Shown here piece after piece: positions 16,230 through 23,757 of a DNA stretch of 64,000 bases. The stretch is from VXYL01 sp963422285 (lineage in GTDB: Bacteria > Pseudomonadota > Gammaproteobacteria > Pseudomonadales > Azotimanducaceae). The stretch lies in NCBI GenBank assembly GCA_963422285.2, contig CAXXJO010000001.1, positions 1-64,000 of the forward strand, given 5' to 3'. A program made the position numbers and the translations under genes. A model generated the notes under the pieces. The model searched no databases. It was given only the letters and a program-made list of their open reading frames with translations, and was not told the DNA's origin. The stretch's first letter is position 1. Every line of letters starts with the position of its first letter.

Positions 16230-17432
16230 ATGTTGATCGAACGTCCTGATGCTATCGACCGCCTCAACGCCAACTTTCGTGTCCACCCGGCGGTGGCGCT
16301 GATCGGCCCGCGCCAGTGCGGCAAGACCACGCTGGCCAGGATGTATGCCCTGGAAGAGCGCGAATCCACATTCTTCGACTTGGAAAGCGCCGTCGACCGA
16401 CGCCGGTTGCAAACGCCGGAGCAAACGCTGTCCCGGCTTTCGGGTTTGGTGGTGATCGACGAGATCCAGCGACAGCCGGAACTGTTGCAGCCGTTGCGAG
16501 TGCTGCTGGACGACAACGCGCTGGATACGCGCTACCTGCTGCTCGGCAGCGCTTCCCCGGCCTTGGCGAAGGGCGCGTCCGAGACCTTGGCGGGACGGGT
16601 CGGCCTCGTCGAACTGTCCGGCTTCTCCATACACGAAGTCCGTGCCGATCCCTGGCGAACCCTATGGCTGCGGGGAGGGTTCCCGCGCAGCTATCTTGCA
16701 CCCGACGACGACGCCTCCGCGCTCTGGCGAGAGAGCTTTGTGCAGACGTTTCTGGAACGGGATCTGCCCCTTCTGGGAATCAACGTGCCGGCGGAGTCGC
16801 TACGACGATTCTGGACCATGGTCGCCCACTATCATGGGCAGGTCTGGAACGCCGCCGAGTTCGCGCGTGCGCTGGGCGCCAGCGAAGGGACGGCGCGACG
16901 CTACCTGGACATACTGCAAGGCGCGTTCCTGGCGACGGTGTTGACGCCTTGGCACGAGAATCTCAGCAAACGGCAGGTGAAGTCCCCGAAGATCTATGTT
17001 CGGGATAGCGGCCTGCTGCACTCGCTGCTGGAACTGCACGGCTTTCGGCAGTTGTCGGGACACCCCAAGCTGGGCGCTTCGTTCGAAGGCTTCGCCATCA
17101 GCCAAGCGCTCGCCGGCCTCGCCACCCGCAATGCGAGTTTCTGGGCCACCCACGGCGGCGCGGAGCTGGACCTGCTGGTGACGGTGGCGGGCCAGCGCCA
17201 TGGGTTCGAGGTGAAGTACGCCGACGCCCCCGGAACCACCCGCTCCATGCATACGGCCATCCAAGACCTGGGGTTGTCCCACCTGTGGGTGATCTACCCC
17301 GGCACCCAGCCCTATGACTTGGCGGATGCCATATCGGTGGTTCCGATTAGCTACATCCCCGAGCTGACCGCTGGCCTGCGGAGCGGTTTGGCTGTCGACG
17401 AGGTCGTTGCCCGAGGCAAGCGAAGCTCGTAG
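16230..17432 (+). CDS. AAA ATPase with C-terminal DUF4143
   Basis: 400 residues. Walker A GPRQCGKTTLARM is near residue 26, Walker B GLVVIDEIQRQPELLQPLR near 75, and the sensor region LLLGSASPAL follows. The second half is DUF4143, with the LSGFSIHEV, WLRGGFPRSY, KIYVRDSGLLHSLL and ELDLLVTV..HGFEVKYAD blocks; the last resembles a nuclease-like fold with D and E..K. These ATPases are widespread and often solitary, with a suspected role in DNA transactions or toxin-antitoxin-like functions. The last ~33 codons lie in a duplicated segment. Confidence 0.88.
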   Translation: MLIERPDAIDRLNANFRVHPAVALIGPRQCGKTTLARMYALEERESTFFDLESAVDRRRLQTPEQTLSRLSGLVVIDEIQRQPELLQPLRVLLDDNALDTRYLLLGSASPALAKGASETLAGRVGLVELSGFSIHEVRADPWRTLWLRGGFPRSYLAPDDDASALWRESFVQTFLERDLPLLGINVPAESLRRFWTMVAHYHGQVWNAAEFARALGASEGTARRYLDILQGAFLATVLTPWHENLSKRQVKSPKIYVRDSGLLHSLLELHGFRQLSGHPKLGASFEGFAISQALAGLATRNASFWATHGGAELDLLVTVAGQRHGFEVKYADAPGTTRSMHTAIQDLGLSHLWVIYPGTQPYDLADAISVVPISYIPELTAGLRSGLAVDEVVARGKRSS

Positions 17433-17632
17433 CCCTGGCCCGGCCTCGGACTCAGGACAGCCCAGACACCGGAATCGCCGCATCGGTGGTTCCGATCGGC
17501 TGGATACCCGATCTGACCGCCGGCCTGCGGAGCGGTTTGGCTATCGACGAGGGCACCGCTCGAGCCAGGCCGCGCTCGCAGCCCCAGTGCGGCCTCGGAC
17601 TCAGGACAGCCCAGACACTGGAATCGCCGAGC
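17334..17632. repeat. 149-bp imperfect tandem duplication at the AAA/SDR convergent junction
   Basis: Copy 1 (about 17334-17480) and copy 2 (about 17483-17632) share blocks such as TCGGTGGTTCCGAT, GCGGAGCGGTTTGGCT and CTCAGGACAGCCCAGACAC. Copy 1 holds the 3' end of the ATPase gene and a second, non-functional copy of the last codons of the SDR gene. Copy 2 holds the true SDR end and a decayed ATPase end. Several substitutions separate the copies, so the event is not recent. Confidence 0.8.
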
Positions 17633-18269
17633 CGTGAATGGCGCTTGCAGCGGACGACGCCAGGAACAGCACCACGGCGGCGATCTCCTCCGGCCGCACC
17701 CAATGATCGAACTTCGCTTGCGGCATGTCGGCGCGATTGCGCGGCGTATCGATGATGCTCGGCAGGATGCAGTTGACGTTGACGCCTTGGTGCTTGAGCT
17801 CGTCGGCCAGGGTTTCCGTCAAGCGGATCACCACGCTTTTCGAGGCGATGTAGGCCCCCATGGCGGCGGTGCCCTGCAAGGCGCCGCGGGCCCCGATGTT
17901 GACGATCTTGCCACCGCCCCGGGCCACCATGCCGGGCACCGCGGCACGGCAGACGTTCAGCACCGTGCGGGCGTTCAGGTTCATCATGAAGTCCCAGGTC
18001 TGGTCGGAGGTGTCGGCAACAGCGTCGCCCATGGTGAAGCCGCCGGCGATGTTGGCGAGGATGTCGATGTCGCCGGCGTCGGCAATGGCCGTGCCGGCGC
18101 TAGCGGGGTCGATGAGGTCGGCGACGACAGCCTGCCATGGGGCGTCGTGTTCGACGATATCGATGCCGACGACGGTGGCGCCGGCGTCGTGGAAGGCGCT
18201 CGCCACGGCGCGGCCGAGTGCGCCCGCGGCACCGGTGACGACAGCGCGCTTGCCCTCGAAATCGCTCAT
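17601..18269 (-). CDS. SDR family oxidoreductase
   Basis: 222 residues beginning MSDFEGKRAVVTGAAGALGR, with the TGxxxGxG cofactor loop. LANIAGGF is the NNAG-equivalent. The catalytic Tyr and Lys are in AMGAYIASKSVVIRLTETLA; the usual Ser position lies in IVNIGARGALQG, where a Gly-Ala stands instead of Ser, so activity may be reduced or specialised. It ends AIHGSAIPVSGLS. The ATG overlaps the stop of the LLM oxidoreductase, so the two are one operon. Confidence 0.85.
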   Translation of the reverse strand: MSDFEGKRAVVTGAAGALGRAVASAFHDAGATVVGIDIVEHDAPWQAVVADLIDPASAGTAIADAGDIDILANIAGGFTMGDAVADTSDQTWDFMMNLNARTVLNVCRAAVPGMVARGGGKIVNIGARGALQGTAAMGAYIASKSVVIRLTETLADELKHQGVNVNCILPSIIDTPRNRADMPQAKFDHWVRPEEIAAVVLFLASSAASAIHGSAIPVSGLS

Positions 18270-19138
18270 GGCTTCAGTGCCTCCAAGGTTTCCCAATCGA
18301 CTTCGCCGAAGCGGCCGTCGCGATTGACGGGTTGAATGCAGACGTGGCTCGCGCCCGCATCGAAGTGTTCGTCGATGCGCTGGCGGATGGCGGCGGCGTC
18401 GCCCCAGGCGAAAGTGGCGTCGATGAAGGCGTCGGAGCCCTCGCCGGCGAGGTCGTCTTCGGTCAGCCCCAGCCGCAGCCAGTTGTTGCGGTAGTTGGGC
18501 AGCGCCTGGTAGGTCTTGGCGGTGGCGCGAGCCAGGGCGCGGGCCTTGGCCGCATCGGTTTCCAACACCACCTTCTGCTCCACGCACAGCCACTTGTCCG
18601 GACCGAGGATGTCCCGCGCCATCTTCGTATGCGCCGGAGAGGTGAAGTAGGGATGAGCGCCGTCGGCGGCATCCCGGGCCAGCGCCAGCATCTTCGGGCC
18701 GAGGGCGGCCAGCACCACGGGCGGCGGCTCGCTCGGTCCGATGCTCGAATACGGCGCCGCCGCCATCTTCGCCAGATAGTCGCGCATGGTGACGACGGGC
18801 TTGCCGTAGGAAAGGCCGCGCACACCCTCCACCAGGGGCTTGTGGGAAACGCCAAGGCCCAGCAGGAAGCGGTTGCCGGACTGCTCGGCCAAGGTCTTCT
18901 GCGCCTGCAGGGCGACGCCGGGTTCGCGGTGGTAGATGTTGGCGATGCCGGTGGCCACCACCAGCCGCTCGGTGCTCGCCAGCAGCCAAGCTGCATGAGC
19001 GAAGGGATCGCGGCCCACGGTTTCCGGGATCCACAGCGCGGAGTAGCCGAGATCCTCGATGCGGCGGGTGGCGACCGCGGCGTTGCGCGCGCTCAGCCGA
19101 TCGGTGAAGAACCACACGCCCAGGTTGCTCAAATCCAT
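18266..19138 (-). CDS. LLM-class flavin/F420-dependent oxidoreductase
   Basis: 290 residues, MDLSNLGVWFFTDRLSARNA at the start. The luciferase-like monooxygenase fold is shown by LGYSALWIPETVGRDPFAHA, LVVATGIANIYHREPGVALQ, and RFLLGLGVSHKPLVEGVRG. This resembles the subgroup named after F420-dependent enzymes, although the real cofactor could be FMN. The substrate is unknown. It overlaps the SDR gene and sits beside crotonase genes, so a lipid or acyl-CoA role is possible. A 36-bp copy of its 5' end recurs at about 20329-20364. Confidence 0.85.
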   Translation of the reverse strand: MDLSNLGVWFFTDRLSARNAAVATRRIEDLGYSALWIPETVGRDPFAHAAWLLASTERLVVATGIANIYHREPGVALQAQKTLAEQSGNRFLLGLGVSHKPLVEGVRGLSYGKPVVTMRDYLAKMAAAPYSSIGPSEPPPVVLAALGPKMLALARDAADGAHPYFTSPAHTKMARDILGPDKWLCVEQKVVLETDAAKARALARATAKTYQALPNYRNNWLRLGLTEDDLAGEGSDAFIDATFAWGDAAAIRQRIDEHFDAGASHVCIQPVNRDGRFGEVDWETLEALKP

Positions 19139-19304
19139 GTCGGTTGTTTCTCCGGTTGCCCAGTTCCAGGCCGATTCGCCGACGATCCGCGAACGCGGGC
19201 CGCGGCTACCTGCCCTTGAAGTTGCCGGGACGCCGCTCGGCGACAGCGCGAATGCCTTCCGCCGCGTCTTCGGTGGCGCGCAGGCGCTGCTGCTCGGCGA
19301 GTTC
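19103..19304. repeat. Direct repeat copy A flanking a ~1-kb insert
   Basis: This ~200-bp segment holds the LLM gene start, the spacer, and a piece of the enoyl-CoA hydratase 3' end. It matches 20329-20529 almost base for base, with a one-base indel in GCGGGCCGCG. Similarity to the hydratase resumes after an ~80-bp internal deletion (19304-19336 versus about 20613-20640). The copy shows that an ancestral LLM-hydratase junction was duplicated around the insert. Confidence 0.85.
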
Positions 19305-19336
19305 TCGGCGATCTCCCCGGCCAGCTTCCTTGCGTC
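19216..19336 (-). pseudogene. Fragment of enoyl-CoA hydratase 3' end (duplicate)
   Basis: Read on the minus strand this encodes the tail RRPGNFKGR and the preceding ~35 residues of the intact hydratase at 20431-21234, with an internal deletion. It has no start and is a by-product of the duplication that bracketed the insert. Confidence 0.75.
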
Positions 19337-19604
19337 ACATCAAAATCGCCGCAAGCGGGCGGCTTCGACTGTGTAGGTTAAGCCGCCACTTTATGTCCCA
19401 CACCATATCCCACACCCGTTTTGTCTCACACCCGCCCACCAAGGCGCTATCGCCAGTTATCTCCAGGTAGACGTTACGGAAACGGTACCGAACATCTTGT
19501 GTGACGAGGCTTTCAGAGCGAATCACGGTCGTGGCGATAAGCAAGCGCGGCACGGTACATCTGTCCGTCTGTCCGTCGCTCCGCAACGGGTTAGATGGCC
19601 AGCT

Positions 19605-19712
19605 TCATCCCAGCAAGGGTGCCAGGGTGCTCAAAAGGATGCCCAATCCGCCTAGCGCAATGCCGATCATAGCCAGCTTCATCGCCAGCGTCCAACGACC
19701 GTGAGTTTGCAT
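19605..19712 (-). CDS. 35-residue hydrophobic peptide
   Basis: An ATG at 19712 follows GGAGAAAGG at good spacing and encodes MQTHGRWTLAMKLAMIGIAL followed by a Gly/Leu-rich single membrane helix, ending at 19605. It is the last of three short minus-strand frames. No homologue is recognised. Small amphipathic or membrane peptides of this type occur as toxins, bacteriocin components or holin-like peptides; none of these is shown. Confidence 0.45.
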   Translation of the reverse strand: MQTHGRWTLAMKLAMIGIALGGLGILLSTLAPLLG

Positions 19713-19722
19713 CACCTTTCTC

Positions 19723-19887
19723 CTAACCGACGTAGCAGATTGCACTGGCAAAACCAAGTCCCACCGACACGACACCACCGCCCGCCGCAGCGATGCCCAA
19801 TCCCACGTTCACAGGAGGCGGCGAAAACAAGGCAGTGACCCCGACAATGGTTGCCCATGAACCGATAGCCAAAGATGCCGATCCCAT
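19723..19887 (-). CDS. 54-residue Gly/Ala/Val-rich peptide with C-terminal Cys
   Basis: Frame MGSASLAIGSWATIVGVTAL continues through a PPP turn to a Gly-rich hydrophobic half (GLGIAAAGGGVVSVGLGFAS) and ends ICYVG. The composition is like class II bacteriocins or pore-forming peptides, but no family match is claimed. The frame is open further upstream to 20070; I chose the internal ATG because the upstream part overlaps the acidic gene. A competing 61-codon frame (19712-19897) overlaps it and is Cys/Arg-rich, so it is less protein-like. Confidence 0.4.
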   Translation of the reverse strand: MGSASLAIGSWATIVGVTALFSPPPVNVGLGIAAAGGGVVSVGLGFASAICYVG

Positions 19888-19915
19888 CGTTTGGCATGTG
19901 GATTTGTCCTCTTCT

Positions 19916-20182
19916 TCATCCTGCTGCTGTATCCTGCTGCTGTTCTTCCTCTTCCTCGTCCTCCGGCTCGCAGTCATCCAAACCCCGCCACGTTGAACCG
20001 AGCGCACTTTCATCATCCGGTTCCTCCGGCTCACAGTCCTCTGCCCACGCGGCACCAACGGAATCGTCAATGGCGGTTAGGGCTGGCGCACTCGGCGCAC
20101 CGAACAAGCCGAATACGGCCATGAACGCGAACGTCATCAGCGGAGGCTTCTTCCTTCCTGTCTTCCTTCCTGTCTTCTTCAC
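19916..20182 (-). CDS. 88-residue secreted acidic protein (putative)
   Basis: A GTG at 20182, preceded by TGGGAG, begins a basic n-region (KKTGRKTGRKKP), a hydrophobic core (LMTFAFMAVFGLFG) and a plausible cleavage after GAAWA. The mature part is very acidic, with two DDCEPE or EDCEPE motifs and an E-rich, Q-rich tail. Basic leader and acidic mature peptide upstream of two hydrophobic peptides give this insert the look of a small secreted-peptide locus. No homologue is recognised. Confidence 0.4.
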   Translation of the reverse strand: MKKTGRKTGRKKPPLMTFAFMAVFGLFGAPSAPALTAIDDSVGAAWAEDCEPEEPDDESALGSTWRGLDDCEPEDEEEEEQQQDTAAG

Positions 20183-20328
20183 AAGCGTACTCCCAAGTAC
20201 CCCGTTCGTGACAGATACATCGTCTATTGGACACGCCGGCTGCGCCGGTGCCAAAGGGCCACGTGGCCCAGCCTTGGCAGGCTGCCCTTGGAGCGGCGAC
20301 GCCCAGCGTGGAGATGTTGTAAGCCCAT

Positions 20329-20529
20329 GGTGAAGAACCACACGCCCAGGTTGCTCAAATCCATGTCGGTTGTTTCTCCGGTTGCCCAGTTCCAGGCCGA
20401 TTCGCCGACGATCCGCGAACGCGGGCCGCGCTACCTGCCCTTGAAGTTGCCGGGACGCCGCTCGGCGACGGCGCGGATGCCTTCCGCCGCGTCTTCGGTG
20501 GCGCGCAGCCGCTGCTGCTCGGCGAGTTC
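20329..20529. repeat. Direct repeat copy B flanking a ~1-kb insert
   Basis: This is the partner of 19103-19304. It starts with 36 bases of the LLM gene 5' end (no longer a gene) and runs into the intact hydratase 3' end. The sequence between the copies (about 19337-20328) is less GC-rich than its surroundings and encodes only the three small frames described here; about 19340-19600 shows no gene. Confidence 0.85.
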
Positions 20530-21234
20530 GTGGTCCGTGGCCGCGGCGATCCGCTCCGCCAGCCCTCGGCGCATGGTGGCGCGCACCGAGAGGATCGCCA
20601 GCGGCGCATTCTCGGCGATCTCCGCGGCCAGCGCTTGCGCGGCCGCGCGCAGCTCGGACAAGGGCACGAGCCGGTCCACCAAGCCGAGTTCCAGGGCTTC
20701 CTCCCCCTTGATGCGCCGTCCGGTGAGGAACATCAGGTTGGCGGTCTGCTGGCCGACCAGCTGCGGCAGCGTCGCCGTGAGGCCGAAGCCCGGGTGGATG
20801 CCGAGCTTGACGAAGTTGGCGGCGAACCGCGCCTCGGGCGCCGCGACGCGAAAGTCCGCCGTCAACGCCAGTCCCAGACCGCCGCCGATGGCGGCGCCCT
20901 GAATGGCCCCGACGACAGGCTTTTTGGACTCGAACAGCCGCACCCCTTCGCGGTACAGCAAGCCGGTGGTATTGCGGAAGCCTTCTTCGGTAAACTCCTC
21001 GTTGCCGGATGCGTCGTCTCGGCCCGTGCCGAAGTTGGCGCCGGCGCAGAATGACCTTCCGTTCGAAGCCAGCACGACCGCTCGACAGCCCGGGTCTTCG
21101 TCCAGTTCGCCGTAGGCCGTAGCGATCTGCGCGATCAGGTCGCGGTCGAAGAAGTTGTGCGGTGGCCGGTCGATCTCGACGGTCGCGACGTGATCCGACA
21201 AGCTGACGTCGATGTCGGCAAAGGCACCCGACAT
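20431..21234 (-). CDS. Enoyl-CoA hydratase/isomerase family protein
   Basis: 267 residues beginning MSGAFADIDVSLSDHVATVE. The crotonase oxyanion-hole segments are ASNGRSFCAGANFG and GAIQGAAIGGGLGLALTADF. The acidic pair of classical hydratases is not obvious (KLGIHPGFGLTATLPQLVGQ has no Glu at the usual place), so it may be an isomerase, hydrolase or other crotonase. It ends in the common tail RPGNFKGR. It diverges from the MATE gene with about 28 bases between chosen starts. Confidence 0.88.
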   Translation of the reverse strand: MSGAFADIDVSLSDHVATVEIDRPPHNFFDRDLIAQIATAYGELDEDPGCRAVVLASNGRSFCAGANFGTGRDDASGNEEFTEEGFRNTTGLLYREGVRLFESKKPVVGAIQGAAIGGGLGLALTADFRVAAPEARFAANFVKLGIHPGFGLTATLPQLVGQQTANLMFLTGRRIKGEEALELGLVDRLVPLSELRAAAQALAAEIAENAPLAILSVRATMRRGLAERIAAATDHELAEQQRLRATEDAAEGIRAVAERRPGNFKGR

Positions 21235-21262
21235 GGCGCTCCCCCCTACTCGAAAGCACGGC

Positions 21263-22723
21263 ATGGTAGCAGAAGCAGCAGACACGCGGCAGCGACCGGC
21301 CAACGGCGCGCCGTCGGCTGCCGCGGCGCTGCCGGCAGCGAACGGCCCCAAGACCGCCGCCCCGTCGCTGTTCGCGCTGGCGTTCCCGTCCATCCTCGCC
21401 AACCTGCTGTACTCGGCCGTGGCCATCGTGCAGATGAAGTTCGTCGGCACCCTGGGGCCGGAGGCGCTGGCCGCGGTCGGCGTCGGACAACGAGTGTTCT
21501 TCGCCCTGCAGGCGGTGTTGATGGCCGTCAGCGCCGGCACCACGGCATTGGTGGCCCGCGCCTGGGGCGCCGACGACCGCGACGAAGCCAGCCGCGTGAC
21601 CATGGCCAGCCTGGCGGCGGGCGGCGCCTTCGCCTTGGCGGTGACGGTTCCCGGCATCCTCGCCGCGGCGCCGGTGGCCGCCATCTTCGGCCTCGATGCG
21701 CACACCATCGAACTGGCGGCAGCCAACATCCGCTGGATGTCGGCGTTCAACCTCGCCTTCGCGGCGAACTTCATCCTCGGCGCCGCCCTGCGCGCCGCCG
21801 GCGATGCCTGGTCGCCGCTGTGGATCGGCGCCGGCGTCAACGTCGTCAACGTGCCTCTGCTCTACGTTTTCGTCTTCGGGCACTATGGCTTTCCCGCCAT
21901 GGGCGTTGCCGGCGCGGCGGTGGCAGGCGGCATTTCCTTCACCCTCGGCGGCATCGTGATGATCGCCATCTGGCTGCGCCAAGGCTTCCGCCTGAAGTAC
22001 GTGGCCAACAAGTGGTTCCGGCGCGAACGGTTCGGGCGCCTGCTGCACATCGGCTATCCCGCTGGGATGGAGGTGGTCGTCTTCCAAGTCGGCTACTTCG
22101 CTTTCCTCATGATGATCGGCCACTACTACGGTACCGTGGCGTTCGCCGCCTACAATGTCGGCGCAAGCCTGCTCATGGTGTGCTTCGTGGTGGGCTTCGG
22201 TTTCTCCATCGCCGGGGCGACCCTGGCCGGCCAGCACCTCGGGGCCAACGATGCCGATGGCGCCGTGCGCAGCGGTTGGCGGTCGGCGGGATACGCCATC
22301 TCCTTGATGGGCGCATTGGGGCTGGCGGTGGCCGGGTTCGCGCCGGAGCTGGCGGTTTTCTTCCTCGGCGACGAGCCGGAGACGGTTCGACTGACCGTGC
22401 AGATGGCCTACATCATGGCGGCCACGACGCCGCTTCTGGCCATCGAGTTCGCCATTGGCGGCGCACTTCGAGGCGCCGGCGATACCCGCTTTCCGCTGCT
22501 CGCGACCATGACCAGCCTGTTCGGCGCCCGCTGTCTGCTGGCAGCGGTCTTCACCTACCTGGACTGGCCGGTGGTGTGGGTGTACGCCACTATGGTGGTC
22601 GAGTTCATCGTCAAGAGCGCCATGCTGGTGATGCGTTTCGCATCCGGTCGGTGGCAGGCGGCCGTCCCCGCCGGGGCTCCTTCGGAGCGCTTTCGCAAAG
22701 CGAAATCGGGGGCGACTGCATAG
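21263..22723 (+). CDS. MATE family efflux transporter
   Basis: 486 residues from the ATG at 21263; two earlier in-frame starts (21212, 21236) overlap or abut the divergent hydratase start. Twelve hydrophobic segments are visible in two halves. ALAFPSILANLLYSAVAIVQ and GALRAAGDTRFPLLATMTS-like blocks (ALRAAGDAWSPLW, ALRGAGDTRFPLL) are the paired MatE signatures. It would export drugs or metabolites with Na+ or H+. The last residues SERFRKAKSGATA come from the double-hairpin repeat that overlaps the stop, so the C-terminus may have been replaced. Confidence 0.9.
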   Translation: MVAEAADTRQRPANGAPSAAAALPAANGPKTAAPSLFALAFPSILANLLYSAVAIVQMKFVGTLGPEALAAVGVGQRVFFALQAVLMAVSAGTTALVARAWGADDRDEASRVTMASLAAGGAFALAVTVPGILAAAPVAAIFGLDAHTIELAAANIRWMSAFNLAFAANFILGAALRAAGDAWSPLWIGAGVNVVNVPLLYVFVFGHYGFPAMGVAGAAVAGGISFTLGGIVMIAIWLRQGFRLKYVANKWFRRERFGRLLHIGYPAGMEVVVFQVGYFAFLMMIGHYYGTVAFAAYNVGASLLMVCFVVGFGFSIAGATLAGQHLGANDADGAVRSGWRSAGYAISLMGALGLAVAGFAPELAVFFLGDEPETVRLTVQMAYIMAATTPLLAIEFAIGGALRGAGDTRFPLLATMTSLFGARCLLAAVFTYLDWPVVWVYATMVVEFIVKSAMLVMRFASGRWQAAVPAGAPSERFRKAKSGATA

Positions 22724-22882
22724 CAGTGGCGTCGCCATGCCCGAACTGCCCGATCCCGCGGTCTGCGTCATGGTGGAAGCCATTGCCGCCAGCCCTGCCT
22801 CGAAGCGATTTCGCAAAGCGAAATCGGGGGCGACTGCATAGCAGTCGCGTCGCCATGCCCGAACTGCCCGACCTGACGGTCT
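22687..22882. repeat. Two copies of a ~78-bp double-hairpin element (118-bp period)
   Basis: Each copy has a perfect TTTCGCAAAGCGAAA hairpin (22691-22705 and 22809-22823), then TCGGGG and a second hairpin. In copy 2 the second is GCGACTGCATAGCAGTCGC (22830-22848, perfect 8-bp stem); in copy 1 it has one mismatch. Each runs into GTCGCCATGCCCGAACTGCC. Copy 1 thus carries a spare start of the downstream glycosylase and the MATE stop codon lies within its second hairpin. It resembles a REP/BIME-type repeat. Confidence 0.8.
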
Positions 22883-23742
22883 ACATCGAGCATTTGGAGC
22901 GGCGTGTGCGCGGCCGCCGGTTGCTGGGCATTCGGCTGGCCAGCCCGTTCCTGCTGCGTTCCGTATCGCCGGACGTGGACGACATGGTCGGCCGCGAGGT
23001 GCTCGGCATTCGCCGTCTCGCCAAGCAGATCGTGCTCGAACTCGCGGAGGAACTGTTCGTGGTCCTCCACCTGATGATCGCCGGGCGCCTGCGGTGGTCC
23101 AAGCGCCGGCAGCTGGTGCCGAAGCGGGTCGGCTTGGCGGCCTTCGACTTCGAAACCGGCACCGCCATCCTCACCGAGGCCAGCAAGAAGAAGCGGGCGT
23201 CGCTACGCCTGGTGCAGGGGCGCCGCGCCCTTGCCGAACTCGACCCCGGCGGCCTGGAAGTATTCGACATCGAGTTCGAGACCTTCCACGAACGCTTGCA
23301 GGAAACGCCGCATACGGTGAAGCGAGCGCTTACCGACCAGCGCGTCTTCGCTGGCATCGGCAACGCCTACAGCGACGAGATCCTGTTCCGCGCCCGGATG
23401 TCGCCGTTCAAGCAGGGCCGGCATATGTCGGCAGCGGAGGCGCAAACGCTGTTCGACGCCTGTCGGGACGTGCTCGCGGAGTGGACGACTCGGCTGCGGA
23501 ACAAGACCGGCGACGCCTTCCCCGGTAAGGTCACGGCGTTCCAGCCGGAGATGGCGGTGCATGGCAAGTACAAGACGCCGTGTCCCGTATGCGGGGCGCC
23601 AGTGCAGCGCATCGTCCGCCCGGGAAACGAGAGCAACTACTGCGCCGGTTGCCAGACCGGCGGCCGGCTGCTCGCCGACCGCTCGCTCTCAAGGCTGCTG
23701 AAGGATACCTATCCGAAGCGCATCGAAGACTTGGAGGGGTAG
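22855..23742 (+). CDS. Fpg/Nei family DNA glycosylase
   Basis: 295 residues beginning MPELPDLTVYIEHLERRVRG, with the Pro2 and Glu3 catalytic pair. It continues with VVLHLMIAGRLRW, the helix-two-turn-helix region HTVKRALTDQRVFAGIGNAY, and a C-terminal zinc finger of the form CPVCG...NYCAGC followed by QTGGRLLADRSLSRLL. It excises oxidised bases and nicks the strand. The start lies 7 bases after the second hairpin of the upstream repeat. It belongs to a MutM-like subfamily distinct from classical Fpg. Confidence 0.9.
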   Translation: MPELPDLTVYIEHLERRVRGRRLLGIRLASPFLLRSVSPDVDDMVGREVLGIRRLAKQIVLELAEELFVVLHLMIAGRLRWSKRRQLVPKRVGLAAFDFETGTAILTEASKKKRASLRLVQGRRALAELDPGGLEVFDIEFETFHERLQETPHTVKRALTDQRVFAGIGNAYSDEILFRARMSPFKQGRHMSAAEAQTLFDACRDVLAEWTTRLRNKTGDAFPGKVTAFQPEMAVHGKYKTPCPVCGAPVQRIVRPGNESNYCAGCQTGGRLLADRSLSRLLKDTYPKRIEDLEG

Positions 23743-23757
23743 CCGAATCCGCAGCGG

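Noticed and set aside
19916..22816. 966-codon minus-strand open frame across the MATE and hydratase genes
   Set aside because: It runs antisense to the MATE gene and in another frame through the hydratase; only its last 88 codons (from 20182) look like a gene.
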